NCBI GenBank assembly: GCA_032615215.1
Contig: CP128433.1
Span: forward strand, 2,191,501 to 2,255,500
Source of the DNA: Microbulbifer sp. MKSA007
Lineage (GTDB): Bacteria > Pseudomonadota > Gammaproteobacteria > Pseudomonadales > Cellvibrionaceae
Reading direction: 5' to 3'
DNA length: 64,000 bases
Both the position numbers and the translations under genes were made by a program. The stretch's first letter is position 1; every line of letters begins with the position of its first letter. A model generated the notes under the pieces. The model was not told where the DNA came from. It saw only the letters and a program-made list of their open reading frames with translations, and made no database searches. Below, piece after piece: positions 1 through 9,648 of the stretch.

Positions 1-27
1 ATTTACACTAAATGGGCTTACAAAAAG

Positions 28-55
28 AAAAGGCCTCAGGATTACTGAGGCCTTT
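28..55 (-). terminator. Rho-independent terminator, probably bidirectional
   Basis: An 11-bp perfect stem, AAAGGCCTCAG / CTGAGGCCTTT, with a 5-nt loop lies about 60 nt beyond the stop of the LPMO gene. T-rich tracts follow on both strands, so it can end transcription from either side. Confidence 0.8.
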
Positions 56-116
56 TTGTTATATGCTGGTAGTCGAAGTTTCTAACAGTTAATATTTTTG
101 GCTGGCGGTCCTTAAC

Positions 117-1663
117 TTAACGCCAAACACCCCATTGGCCGGTTGTACCCGGCTCCTCGCCCCTTGTCCACCATCCGGCAGTCCATGTTTCACCATTGTG
201 GCTAACGATATCACCTGCGGTGTAGATTTCGTTGCTATCCCAAGCTTGAATACTGGGATCTGTGGGATCTGTGGGATCTGTGGGATCTGTGGGATCTGTG
301 GGATCTGTGGGATCTGTGGGATCTGTGGGATCTGTGGGATCTGTGGTAGTTGATGGTTCAACAGTAAATGAGTAGATCTCGTCATCAACAGCAGAGTCAC
401 CGCTTACGGTTAACTTGAAACTTAATTCATGCTGTTCATTTGTTAAGCTTGACGTGTCGATTACCAGTGCACCACTGGGCCCGGTTGCGGTTTCAACAGG
501 GCTTCCACTTACCTGTGACCATTCCGTATTATTGATATTTCCGGCGCTTTCTCCCGATGAAAGTACCACTAAATCCCCGTGTTCTACTCTAGCTATATCA
601 AGCGGTTTTAAAACCTTAGGTGTGATAGCAGCTATTAATTCACTACCGTTGCTTGTAATAGTGAATTGACCGGAGGCACGTGAGTCTTTGGAGTTGAAGT
701 AGTTACCATGTAAATCACCCTGGAAGTACATGTAATGATTCATTTCTTCATGCCAGCGACCAATAAAAACATTTCCATTGTGGTTTGATTGGTACCAGCC
801 GGTGACTTGAGAAGCTAAAAGCCTGTCCCAGTCATTCTTATTATCCTCGGTAATTGCCAGCGAAAATGATGAGTGTTCCTCACCATTTTTATTGAATACC
901 GTATAATTGACGGTGTCCCCCACATTAACCGAATCTATACTAATGTCTTCTGGAATAAAGGTGTTGCCTTGAATCAGGTGCGGCTGTGTGGTGCCGGGAT
1001 CAGGTTCGCTAGGCGGTTCAACATCACTATTTACAATAGTGATATCACTACAGTTGTAGAAGCCTTCACCAACTGGGTCTACTCGCTGCCAACGTACAAA
1101 TAAAATTGCATTACCTACCCTGTCTTCTGGAATGGTGACATTCATTCGATATTGACCATTGACGACAGGTACGTCCCCTTCTTCCTGGATAAGCTCAAGG
1201 TCATCCCATGCCAGTGGTTGTGACAGGTCTGCATCCGCTTTCGTAAGGTAAAACTCCCAAAAAGATGGATTGTGTGGCGCTGTTGCCTGGAATACGTACT
1301 CGAATGTTCCAGCATTAACTTCTACACGGGTCCAGGCATCAGTTGCTGCGCCCATCCCTTTTTTCTGCGAATCATTTGCATAGCAAAGAGTTCCATCAGG
1401 AATGGCACTTTTTACAGCGGCAGAATTATTGTAGTCAGGGATGTTAATAGAGAATTCGTTGTGTTGTTGGAAAGGATAAGATCCAGAAATGGATTTTGCC
1501 AGGGCACAGCCTGGATTGGATGGTGTTCCAGACCAGATATTGCCTTGATCATAGCAAATTTTTTGCCTGGCTTTTGGAAATTCAGACCAGCCGTGAGCGT
1601 GTACTTGTAAGCTGAAAGGTATCAGCAACATTGTCGCAAGCGCGCTTTTTTTCTTAAAAGCAT
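117..1663 (-). CDS. Secreted lytic polysaccharide monooxygenase (AA10) with C-terminal CBM5/12 (apparent frameshift in signal peptide)
   Basis: This is a copper enzyme that oxidatively cleaves crystalline chitin or cellulose outside the cell. After the signal peptide the mature chain begins HGWSEFPKARQ, giving the N-terminal histidine-brace residue; the second His is in APHNPSFWEFYLTK, the usual AA10 motif. A GbpA-like middle region, a linker of ten TDP repeats and a C-terminal chitin-binding module (IQAWDSNEIYTAGDIVSHNG) follow. The best start is the ATG at 1663, preceded by a CAGGAG ribosome site. It is one base out of frame with the rest because the A run (T run at 1646-1652) has seven bases. 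Eight would give a perfect signal peptide and a 515-residue protein. As written, the open frame starts only at 1631 with a stub signal peptide. It stands alone, with a terminator downstream. The substrate (chitin or cellulose) cannot be decided from sequence. Confidence 0.9.
256..345 (-). repeat. Ten tandem copies of a 9-bp unit coding a Thr-Asp-Pro linker
   Basis: The unit GGATCTGTG (plus strand) is repeated ten times without a mismatch. Read on the minus strand it codes the (TDP)n linker between the catalytic part and the chitin-binding module of the LPMO. Because the unit is a multiple of three, copy-number change alters linker length without breaking the frame. Confidence 0.95.
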
Positions 1664-2503
1664 AAGGTTACTCCTGGTTTACATTATTCTCGTCGATTTA
1701 TTTAGAACGACTGGAATATTAAGTTCAATTTCCTGGTGAATACTGTGAAATAAGTTGGTGTTTGAGAGTGCCGGCCATTCTTTCCTTGTCACCAGGATCA
1801 AAAAATTCAGTTAGTAAATAATTACCCGTTAAAAATTGCTAATAAGACAGACCTTTCACGTGGACATGGGTTCCATGCCATACATGAATTAACATGTTTT
1901 AATAAAATTTACGTTTCCATTAATCAATAGTTGCTTGAGTAGTGGGTCAAAAAATGAAGTTATTTTTGGTGTTTTGTGACAATGTGATGGCTGTCAAAGA
2001 AAATAAAGCATGAAGGGCGGTATAAAAGCTTGAAATTTATGTGCTAAATATAGAGGGCTCTACGGATTAATGAAAAGGAAAAATACACACTAGCCTCATT
2101 AGATTGCCTAAATTGTATTGGAGCAGGAAGGTTTTCTGGGGGGCTGAAAAACCGCATTGTTTGAGGAGGTTTGTCTCATAGCAGCATAGACTATTGCAAA
2201 GTAAATTTATTGCACTTTCGATGGTCTAGTCTCTATCTATTCTTTAAGTGAATGTTAATTTATTTGGGTGGAGCTGATAGGGGTTAGACGAGAATAGGGG
2301 GAGTGACAATGACAAACCAATAATTGAGAAGCTTCGGCCTTCAAATATGTAGCGGGCAAAAATTGAACTGTAATTATTTTTTCAATCTATTTGCTTGTTG
2401 TATCAGATAAATCGGTCAATAAGTTAATGCTGTAGGCATCAATAGATTCAGGTGCTGGAGCTGATTTGTATATCCTTGTACTTATTTTTATAGATATTAG
2501 GTC
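1664..2503. other. Intergenic region, 840 bp
   Basis: AT-rich spacer between the LPMO promoter side and the end of a small membrane-protein gene. No convincing ORF, RNA gene or strong hairpin is visible. The LPMO promoter must lie in the first part, next to 1663. Confidence 0.6.
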
Positions 2504-2899
2504 TCAGGTGGAGCTTATCAGCTTTAAGCGATTATCAATTAGCTTGTATACCTTTAAGTTGTTATTAAATGCCCCGAGAAACCATGAGCCACAGGCAATC
2601 CAATATTCAGCATCATGTTCTTTTAGAATAAAAATATCTTGGACATCCGATGTCCTCCAGAACAGCTTTCCTTTTAGGAGATAGTAGTTTTTGAGTTCTA
2701 CAATTTCTATATTTTTGCTTCTTGCCCAAGATCTTATCTCTCTCCTAAAATATCTGGATTTTGGCGGAAGTACCACATACGGAAGTCCTCCAAGTATTAA
2801 GAATAAAAGTAAAGGTAGACTCCCTCCCAATTCAGGACCGAACGTATGGACTAGACTATCCAGGCCAACTGCTACTATTAGAATTAGAATCAATCTCAT
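2504..2899 (-). CDS. Hypothetical membrane protein, 131 aa
   Basis: I do not recognise the family. The first 50 residues form two hydrophobic segments (residues about 1-20 and 26-46, broken by a Gly/Pro-rich turn). The remaining 80 residues are soluble and basic, then Trp/Tyr-rich, and probably cytoplasmic. The start has a weak AGGA ribosome site about 8 nt upstream. It stands alone between long spacers and has no partner gene. The A+T-rich codon use resembles other accessory genes in the window. It could be an orphan gene acquired by transfer. Confidence 0.55.
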   Translation of the reverse strand: MRLILILIVAVGLDSLVHTFGPELGGSLPLLLFLILGGLPYVVLPPKSRYFRREIRSWARSKNIEIVELKNYYLLKGKLFWRTSDVQDIFILKEHDAEYWIACGSWFLGAFNNNLKVYKLIDNRLKLISST

Positions 2900-3125
2900 T
2901 TAACAATCCTAGCGGTTTCAAGCCCTATGGAGAGAGCGGCAGAAAGTGAAATATTCACTGTAGGCACATTTTTGTATCTTTCTTTAATTACCAGATCTAA
3001 AAAGCACTTAAATAAAAACTATTTATCTGCATCATCGAATAAATGCTCTCACCATTTTGGTTTGGATGCTTCAGTCATTTTCTGACTGCCATTAATCCTT
3101 AAAGCCGTTTTGATAAAAGAGTTTT

Positions 3126-3706
3126 TCACTCTTTAAATCGCAGTCCATCGGCTAAAAGTGCAACCATACGTCCTACTTGCCCAGATGAGTCTTCAGATGA
3201 GGACATCCCCAATCTCGCAATTCCTCCAAGTAGTTCATCTGCAGTTATATCTGAACGAACATCTCCCGATTCTATTGCTGCACCTAACACCATAGCGAGG
3301 GCAGGCCTTAAGTGCTGGTCAAAATAGCTTGGAAGGGTTTCAAAGGCTGGATCGCCTGAGTGCAATACTTCGGATAGCCCTCGCTTAGTGGCAAAAAAGG
3401 TCGCAAATATTTGCATACAGCTGGCCAGGGCTTCAAAGGGGGGAGGTGTTTAGCTTGTTCTATCACTTCCTCAGAGCAGCTATCGATCTCCCTGCGGAAA
3501 ACTGCCGCGATCAGGTCTGCCCGCTTCGGGTAGTGCCGATAAAGAGTGCCTACACCGACACCGGCCTTACCCGCAATCTCCCGCACTGGGGCATCTACGC
3601 CGGAGGTGGCGAATACTTCCTTGGCTGCCTGGAGCAGGGCGTCATGGTTGCGCTTGCCGTCGGCTCGCTTACGTTGGCTCGAATTAGTGTCATCAGGTTT
3701 TGGCAT
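3126..3706 (-). CDS. TetR/AcrR-family repressor (apparent frameshift)
   Basis: A DNA-binding repressor of 193 residues once one base is restored. The N-terminal helix-turn-helix is intact (AAKEVFATSGVDAPVREIAG, then GVGTLYRHYPKRADL). The C-terminal ligand-binding half (IFATFFATKRGLSEVL onward) is in another frame. Adding one C to the run at 3438-3443 joins them as KHLPPFEALASCMQIFAT, which matches the usual sequence of SbtR-type TetR proteins. It is divergent from an SDR/hydrolase pair, and twin palindromes lie in the 120-bp intergenic region, so it most likely represses both directions. The inducer is unknown. Either a real pseudogene or an undercalled homopolymer; the latter is more likely. 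Confidence 0.8.
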
Positions 3707-3723
3707 ATCTACCCCTTGCTAAA

Positions 3724-3764
3724 CGGAACATTGCTCCGCATATTTAATCGGAACGTTGTTCCGA
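3724..3764. promoter_or_regulatory. Twin TetR operators
   Basis: Two copies of the palindrome CGGAAC-N3-GTTCCG lie between the divergent tetR and SDR genes. The one at 3748-3764 is perfect (TCGGAACGTTGTTCCGA). The one at 3724-3738 has one arm mismatch (CGGAACATTGCTCCG). Their centres are 25 bp apart, and the nearer one is 18 bp from the repressor start codon. Confidence 0.75.
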
Positions 3765-3826
3765 TTTTGCCATAGCCATGTGCTGTAGCCAATGGCTCAT
3801 GAGCTGTATCTATGAGGAGACTGACG

Positions 3827-4576
3827 ATGCACGGTAGACCAATTGCATTGATAACTGGTGCTAATAGGGGAATAGGATTACAAGTCGCGAGGGACCTGAG
3901 TGCTAGAGGCGTTTCTGTCTTAGTTGGGGCTCGTGATTTGAAGCTGGGGCAAAAAGCCGCTGATTCCATAGGCGAAAGCGCTTGGCCTATTCAGCTAGAT
4001 GTTACTGATGAGAGCAGTATCCGAGTTGCAGCTAACACTATAAGAAAAGACTTTGGCCGTCTCGATATATTGGTTAATAACGCGGCGATTAGCCATGCAG
4101 GGGAGTCTGGAGTAACTCTGGCGGAAATCGGCAAAAAGACTCAGGTTAGCGCTGTAACTTTGGCTGAATTACGTGAGATATTTGAAACTAATGTTTTCGC
4201 GGTTGTAGCGGTTACTCAGGCAATGCTACCTCTTCTAAAACTCTCTCCTTCTGCCAAAGTGGTTAATGTTTCTAGCGGTGCTGGCTCGTTGATGAGCCAT
4301 TCAAATCCTAAGAATCCGGCACGAAAAATGTTTGGTGCCTACTCCATGTCAAAAACTGCGCTAAATGCTGTGACTATGGCTTTCTCAATTGATCTTGAAA
4401 AATCAAACATAAAGGTAAATGCCGTATGCCCTGGGTTTACTTGCACTGGCTTAAATAATTACGAGGGTGAGCAAACTGTAGCAGAGGGTGCGAGGGAAAT
4501 TGTGCGTGTCGCCCTTCTGGGCCGAGAAGGGGATTCTGGTACTTTTACTAGCTTTAATGGTTCTATGCCATGGTAA
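3827..4576 (+). CDS. Short-chain dehydrogenase/reductase (SDR)
   Basis: An NAD(P)-dependent oxidoreductase of the classical SDR family, 249 residues. The cofactor motif TGANRGIG is at residues 10-17, NNAAI near residue 86 and the catalytic YSMSK near residue 175. The start at 3827 is preferred because an ATGAGGAG at 3812-3819 supplies its ribosome site; the earlier ATG is part of that site. It faces the TetR repressor across twin operators. An alpha/beta hydrolase lies 93 bp downstream on the same strand, so the two are probably co-regulated. Carbonyl reductases of this type often act on small aldehydes and ketones; the true substrate is not readable. The C-terminal GSMPW ending resembles carbonyl-reductase-like SDRs. 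Confidence 0.9.
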   Translation: MHGRPIALITGANRGIGLQVARDLSARGVSVLVGARDLKLGQKAADSIGESAWPIQLDVTDESSIRVAANTIRKDFGRLDILVNNAAISHAGESGVTLAEIGKKTQVSAVTLAELREIFETNVFAVVAVTQAMLPLLKLSPSAKVVNVSSGAGSLMSHSNPKNPARKMFGAYSMSKTALNAVTMAFSIDLEKSNIKVNAVCPGFTCTGLNNYEGEQTVAEGAREIVRVALLGREGDSGTFTSFNGSMPW

Positions 4577-4669
4577 TTCGGTACTGATTGCAAATACCAG
4601 TGGCCACTTTACTGAGTTCTATTAACCCCATCAATCAAGTGGGAAATTAAAGTTGAAGGAGAACAATTT

Positions 4670-5617
4670 ATGACAATATCAGATCACACATCAGTAAAAA
4701 AACAAGGCCCTTTTGTTATACATCATGCTGTATTACTGCCTGACTCGGTCAGGGGGCAAGAGCTAAAGGTTCGTGTAATCGCACCGGTGAATGGTGAAAA
4801 CTTACCAATCGTTATCTTCGCCCATGGATACAAATCACCACCTTATGGATACGCTCCAATAACTGAATTTCTCGCCTCTTTGGGTTTTGTAGTTCTGCAA
4901 CCAGTTTTCCTGGATTCTGAGGTGCCAGATGATGACCCTAGAGTGCCTGAAATCTGGCAGTATCGAGTATCTGACATGAAGAGAGTTCTGGATGAGCTGG
5001 ACAGTATCGAGAAAGCTGTTTCCATGTTGCGCGGCCGTCTAGATAAAGAAAAGGTAGTTGCTATTGGGCATTCCTATGGAGCACAAACTGTAGGTATGTT
5101 ACTAGGGGCTCGGGTATTAAATGAAGACAATATCCCTGGCCCCGATTTATCAGATAAGCGGGTGAGAGCGGGTGTTTTACTTTGTGCAACTGGAACGGGC
5201 GGAGAGAACCTATCCCCTTTTGCGGCCAAGTTCTTCCCATTTATGAATCCAAGTTTTACGGAAATGACTGCTTCATGCTTAGTTGTTGCAGCGGATCAGG
5301 ATAATTCCCCACTGAGTACCCGTGGGCCAGACTGGTTTACTGATGCTTTTACTTTGGGAACTGGTGCAGAGTACTTGCTGACCCTTGTGGGGGCAAAGCA
5401 TTTACTGGGTGGAATTAATGGGTATGGCGTTATAAGTGAAGAAGAAAACAATCCTGCCCATGTATCAATTGTGCAGGCCGTAATTTCTGCGTACTTAAGT
5501 AAGCAGTTCTATGAGAAAAACTCCGTTTGGGACGTGTTACTAAGCACGCTAAAAAACCAAGATCCATCTATTGGTTTTGTTGAAGAAAAGTCAGCCAACA
5601 CTTTTATGGCTTTATAG
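4670..5617 (+). CDS. Alpha/beta hydrolase (chlorophyllase/PAF-acetylhydrolase-like)
   Basis: A 315-residue cytoplasmic serine hydrolase. The oxyanion-side motif FAHGYKSPPYGYAP is near residue 50, the nucleophile elbow GHSYGA near residue 138, an acidic residue lies in VVAADQDN, and the His is probably in VGAKHLLGG. The start has a strong GAAGGAGAAC ribosome site. There is no signal peptide. It follows the SDR gene on the same strand and is probably under the same TetR control, so an ester hydrolysis plus carbonyl reduction step in detoxification is plausible (inference). The fold is sure; the substrate is not. Confidence 0.85.
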   Translation: MTISDHTSVKKQGPFVIHHAVLLPDSVRGQELKVRVIAPVNGENLPIVIFAHGYKSPPYGYAPITEFLASLGFVVLQPVFLDSEVPDDDPRVPEIWQYRVSDMKRVLDELDSIEKAVSMLRGRLDKEKVVAIGHSYGAQTVGMLLGARVLNEDNIPGPDLSDKRVRAGVLLCATGTGGENLSPFAAKFFPFMNPSFTEMTASCLVVAADQDNSPLSTRGPDWFTDAFTLGTGAEYLLTLVGAKHLLGGINGYGVISEEENNPAHVSIVQAVISAYLSKQFYEKNSVWDVLLSTLKNQDPSIGFVEEKSANTFMAL

Positions 5618-6074
5618 TCTGGAAACCTGTTGATTCTTTTCATTCAATTAATCAGTTTTTCTGGGCAGAAAGCGAAGCCTCCACTTCGCCTTTAATCACG
5701 TTAACCTTCAGTGAATGATCTGGTAGTGTGATGAGTATACTTATCCAGGCTTTAATTGCATTGTAGTGAATACTATATTGAGTCGCTATATCGATAGAAT
5801 ATCTGATTCACACCCAGGAAAAGATATAACGATTGTAAGGCGTATTATTTAGAAAGCCAGGACTATAAATGGCAGGAATATTGGTTGTGTGTAATTTATA
5901 CAATTTTACGGGGTTTGATTCCTTATTCTATTCTGTGTCAATATTTCTGACATGTATCGTTGTGGCTTTGTTGGGTGCCCTACATTGCTAATACGACTTG
6001 GAATTTTAAGAAGAAGGTTGTGTTGTGGATAATGCCATTTATTGTAACTCTATATATTACCCGGGACTTAATCC
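5618..6074 (+). other. Spacer with a possible 40-aa membrane ORF
   Basis: No standard gene. An ATG at 5869 opens a 40-codon ORF (to 5991) that is almost wholly hydrophobic. The next stretch, in another frame (about 5990-6104), also reads as hydrophobic, ending inside the next gene. They could be two halves of a decayed small membrane protein. No ribosome site is clear, so this is a weak call. Confidence 0.3.
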
Positions 6075-6335
6075 ATGAGAGTTGCGATGCTGGTTGTATT
6101 ATTGCTAGTTAGTGTTGCTTATCTAAGTAGGCCGGAGAAAGCGAGTGAGTTACTTGCTGAGTACTGTGAAGATTCTCATCCAGATAAATCATTAGCCTAT
6201 TGCAGACAGCAAATAACAACGCCTCAAATTAGATGTGGTGTACTGAAGGGAACTTTAGAAAAAGATGGTACTTGTGTTAGGTGGGGACCGCCAAAAGGGA
6301 GTAGGCGCGGGCTTGATAATGATATCAACTTGTAA
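6075..6335 (+). CDS. Small hypothetical protein with N-terminal membrane segment
   Basis: An 86-residue ORF. One hydrophobic segment (residues 4-18, MLVVLLLVSVAYLS) is a signal or anchor. The rest is polar with four cysteines (YCED, AYCR, RCGV, TCVRW), which would fit an exported, disulfide-bonded protein. A stop lies just upstream in frame, so the start is at 6075 or 6087. No good ribosome site is seen. Family not recognised; the gene stands alone. Confidence 0.5.
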   Translation: MRVAMLVVLLLVSVAYLSRPEKASELLAEYCEDSHPDKSLAYCRQQITTPQIRCGVLKGTLEKDGTCVRWGPPKGSRRGLDNDINL

Positions 6336-6518
6336 ACTTTCGCTGACTTAGTGAGCCTAAAATAATCCCTAGATCTTCTGGCCACAGTTCTAAATTGGGG
6401 TAATTAGCTAAGTTAGCTGATATTCACAGTCTTGGCTGGCGATATCTTCAATCTATAAGTACTTAAGATCTAGCAGGGTTCCTATCTCAGCAAAAATTGC
6501 AGTATTCAGTTCTCTAAT

Positions 6519-7022
6519 TTATGAGGCTGTCCCGAGAGCACTTTCACATTTGAAGTCAAAGCTCCTCTCCAAAATCGGTTGTAGTTTCTTATCCGGAATA
6601 TACCCCCTTAGCCAGCTGAGAGGCTCTCCGCTGGAGGCTATAAGGAAACTAAATGGAGTTCCGGGAGTTTCGCCCAGTACTTTTTGAAGCTGTGTGCTTG
6701 CTTGAAGCATGGGGAATTCCGGGCGTAGCTTTCGATATTCATTCAGTAGGGCTTTTCGGGAGCCATTGATACCCAGGGCGATGGGTTGAAACTGTTGGGG
6801 GCACTCGCTGGTCAGCCGGTTGAGTACTCGAACCTGGCGAAAGCACCAGGGGCAGTCAGGTTCAACCAGTACTATCAAGCTGGGTTTCCCTTTGAATTGC
6901 TGCAAGTTGATACGCTCGGGGCCGGCGAGGCTGCGCAGTTCAAAATCGTAAAGGGAAATGGCAGCTTCTGTTGCGCCAGCAGGCGCAAACAGAAGTGTGA
7001 TTAGTGCGAGCCAGGTTCGCAT
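6519..7022 (-). CDS. Periplasmic thioredoxin-like (TlpA/redoxin) protein
   Basis: A 167-residue exported thioredoxin-fold protein. A signal peptide ends near TLLFAPAGATEA. The redox motif is DCPWCFRQ (CPWC) around residue 55, preceded by the strand KPSLIVLVEP. The cis-Pro motif is GTPFSFLI near residue 120. It acts in the periplasm, probably reducing disulfides. Its ATG overlaps the stop codon of the TonB receptor (TAATG), so the two are translationally coupled and share the Fur-box promoter. This suggests it serves the receptor or its cargo. No membrane anchor is visible apart from the signal sequence. Confidence 0.85.
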   Translation of the reverse strand: MRTWLALITLLFAPAGATEAAISLYDFELRSLAGPERINLQQFKGKPSLIVLVEPDCPWCFRQVRVLNRLTSECPQQFQPIALGINGSRKALLNEYRKLRPEFPMLQASTQLQKVLGETPGTPFSFLIASSGEPLSWLRGYIPDKKLQPILERSFDFKCESALGTAS

Positions 7023-9129
7023 TATAGGTTCCAGTCGAAGCCCAGGTAATATTCACGCCCTCGTAGCGGGCCGTAGATATAGGCTACGTCGTAGGCACCA
7101 CTGGCATCCCAGAATAGAGGGCTCTCACCTTCCTCAACCTGGGTGTAATCTGTCAGGTTATTTCCGCCCAGATACAGGCTCAGATTTTCTGTGACGTCAA
7201 AGGTTAATTTAAGATCTACTGTCCAATAGGCGTCTGCGCTTGTGCTTTTTAAAGTGGAGTCGCCCAACTGGTTGAAACCTTCGTAGCCAAATTCATCCAG
7301 ATCCCGGGAGCCTACCCAGGTAGCGCTGGCATATAGCATCCAGTAATCGGCTTTGTAATCCAGATTGAATAGTGCACGCTGCTCTACTGGAGCAATGGCA
7401 AAAGATTCCCGGAAAACATCGTCGTAGTCATAGGTCTCCAGTGTGCCACCGATGGACAAATTTTCGGTGAGCGCATAGCCGAGAGTGATATCGGCAGCAC
7501 CTACGGAGGCGCTTTCCTGCATCTGGGTAAGCAGTGGTACTCCATCCTCGGTTTCGCTCAGTGCTGCGAGGTTATCTACTTCGGTAAATGCCAGAGACAG
7601 GGTGCTGTTGAGGCGTTCTCCCTCGAAGCTCAATGCATAAGTTGCGGATAGAGATTTTTCAAGGTTTTCGATCTCGATGGCAAAGCCATCACCGGCATCA
7701 AGAATGCCGTGATCTGTTTCGAAAAAGGATAGGGGGCTCGGTATCCTCGTCCCAGCGCTACCCGGGAGGTCCACTGGTCGTCGTGCAGATAGCGGAGGTC
7801 TATACGCGGGGCGACCACCGTTTCATCGATCTCTGTACCGGGTTTTTGCTCGGCGACAAAGTCGGCTTTGGCGTTGTCTACGCGTATGGCCAGTGCCACT
7901 TCAAGATCCGGTGAAAGGGTCCAGGTGTCCTGTATGTAGAGGCCGGTGGTCTGGTAGTCGAAACTGTCTTCGATGTAATTATCACTTTCCTCCCCTGAGA
8001 CAGAGTCGGAGCGCATGGATTCATCGCGAAGATCGACACCAAAGGTGAGCATGTGCTGATCGTTAAGGATCAAATTGTTGCGCAGGTCGAAGTAGTTGAG
8101 TGTGTCTGTAGCGGTGTAATCGAATCCTTCGTAGAAGGAGTCCTGCTTGTGCTCAGACCAGGCGACAGTAAACAGCGTGTTATAGGATTCGCTGAATTCG
8201 TGGAGCCAACTTGAGGAAATTTCACTGCGAGTGGTGGAGATCCATTCGGTAGTTTCCCAGGGTTTGCCAATGTATTGCTGCCGCACATCGTCGTCGACAA
8301 ACAAGTGGTCAGATTCCACACCATCGTAGACTTGTAGGACGGAACCAATGCTGTATCCCTGAGGGCCGCCAAAAATACTGGAGTCAGTATAGGCTGTGCG
8401 CAGTACCACGTTGTCCCGCTCACCCAGGTCATGGGAGAGGCGAACTACATAACTGGTGTTCTCTTGCAGCGGTGCTTCGCTAACTCCGTTGTCATCATTG
8501 TCCATCTGGTGGTGCTTATCATCCTGAATGACCAGCGATGTACGGGTGCGTTCATCATCGCTTACATAGCCGCCCATCATGCCTAGAAAATAGCTGTCGT
8601 TGTCCTCCATAGAGGCATTGATGTTGAGGCCGGTTTCCTCGATTTCCTTGGAGATGACATTGATGGTTCCGCCGATTGCTTCGGGTGCGAGCAGCGATGC
8701 TCCCGCACCTCGGGCCACTTCGATACGAGAGACACCCGTTGTGGCCAGAGCATCCACTGCGTAATAGCCAGCCATCATGGTGTGAAGAGGAACGCCGTCG
8801 GTGAGGATGGTAGAGTGCTCACCGCGCATACCGTTCAGCATTATTCGTTTGACCCCGCACATGGAGCACTCATTGGAAACCCGAACACCGGGGGACTTTT
8901 CAATGGCGTCAGTGAGGTTAACCGCCTGCAGGGATTTGATCAGACTTTCATCAACAACCTCAGTTTTCTGGATTGCATCCAGCAAGGCTCCGCGCTCATA
9001 GAGGCGCTGGCGCACGCCGACTACTACGGTTTCCTCCATTACCGTGGGCTGATCTGAAGGAGTTTCATTGGCGAGGGAGGCGGGTACTGCGGCTGCGAGT
9101 GCGGTAGCTAGCAGGGTTTTGCGAAACAT
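7022..9129 (-). CDS. TonB-dependent outer-membrane receptor (apparent frameshift)
   Basis: A 702-residue receptor once one base is restored. A signal peptide (MFRKTLLATALAAAVPASLA) is followed by a TonB-box-like EETVVVGVRQR, a plug domain (residues about 40-160) and a beta-barrel ending with the aromatic C-terminus LGFDWNL. The start at 9129 is chosen over an upstream ATG because that one lies in the Fur box. The frame breaks after GRGYRAP. Adding one base to the G run at 7732-7736 gives an unbroken RAPLSFFETDHGILD. The plug carries an unusual ECSMCG motif directly before the conserved RIMLNGMRG. Ligand unknown; the Fur box suggests an iron-linked substrate. It forms an operon with the thioredoxin-like gene. 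Confidence 0.88.
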
Positions 9130-9162
9130 GAGAGGACTTCCAGCAAGTAAACTGCCGAACAT

Positions 9163-9181
9163 AATAATGATTCGCATTTGC
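9163..9181 (-). promoter_or_regulatory. Fur box
   Basis: AATAATGATTCGCATTTGC matches 13 of 19 positions of the Fur consensus GATAATGATAATCATTATC. It lies 34 bp before the receptor start at 9129, where a promoter would be. This predicts iron repression of the receptor-redoxin operon. Confidence 0.65.
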
Positions 9182-9355
9182 GTGGCAAGTGAGCAAAGGT
9201 GGTAGTTTTAGCGGCTTTGGATTTAGCGGGCGAGGATGTAAGGGCGCTAATTTAGCGGGGGACACTCAAGGAGCCTATGGATTTCTTTTGGGTTGGCTTA
9301 GTGAGTTGCTCTTTGTGAAAGAGTTGGAAAACCTTGGCCGATAGATTGAGGTTGA

Positions 9356-9372
9356 GGCCCATTGTGGGCCCT
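9356..9372 (-). terminator. Hairpin downstream of csrA
   Basis: GGCCCA-TTG-TGGGCC, extended by GAG/CTC with one bulge, lies about 22 nt beyond the csrA stop. No T run follows, so it may be a weak or Rho-assisted end. Confidence 0.35.
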
Positions 9373-9393
9373 CATATAAAGGGAAGTTGATTC

Positions 9394-9582
9394 TCAGCGT
9401 TTTCTGTTACTGAGTTTCTGCTCCCTTTGAATACGTCTATAAATTTCTTCGCGGTGAACTGCTAGGGATTTGGGGGCATGGATCCCGATCTTTACCTGGT
9501 TGCCCTTAACCTCCAGTACTTTGAGTGAGATATCTGTTCCAATTCTTAGGTTTTCACCAGTCCGACGCTTCAAGATCAACAT
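9394..9582 (-). CDS. csrA: Carbon storage regulator CsrA
   Basis: A 62-residue RNA-binding translational regulator that binds GGA motifs in mRNA leaders. The sequence starts MLILKRRTGENLRIG and contains VKIGIHAPKSLAVHREEIY, the core of the family; the RNA-contacting Leu4 and Arg44 positions are kept. Full length. It stands alone here, with no alaS or tRNA-Ser next to it, so it may be a second copy in this genome. Confidence 0.97.
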   Translation of the reverse strand: MLILKRRTGENLRIGTDISLKVLEVKGNQVKIGIHAPKSLAVHREEIYRRIQREQKLSNRKR

Positions 9583-9648
9583 ATTTTTTCCTACTGAATT
9601 TCAAGCTATTTTTTTGGCTCCGAAACCGGAAGGCTTAGAAAGTTGTGA

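Noticed and set aside
256..345. Short regular repeats considered as CRISPR
   Set aside because: 9-bp units with no spacers, inside a coding sequence.
9065..9265. 66-codon ORF rich in Pro/Leu upstream of the TonB receptor
   Set aside because: Covers the Fur box and receptor start region; a chance frame through short TTTAGCGG repeats.
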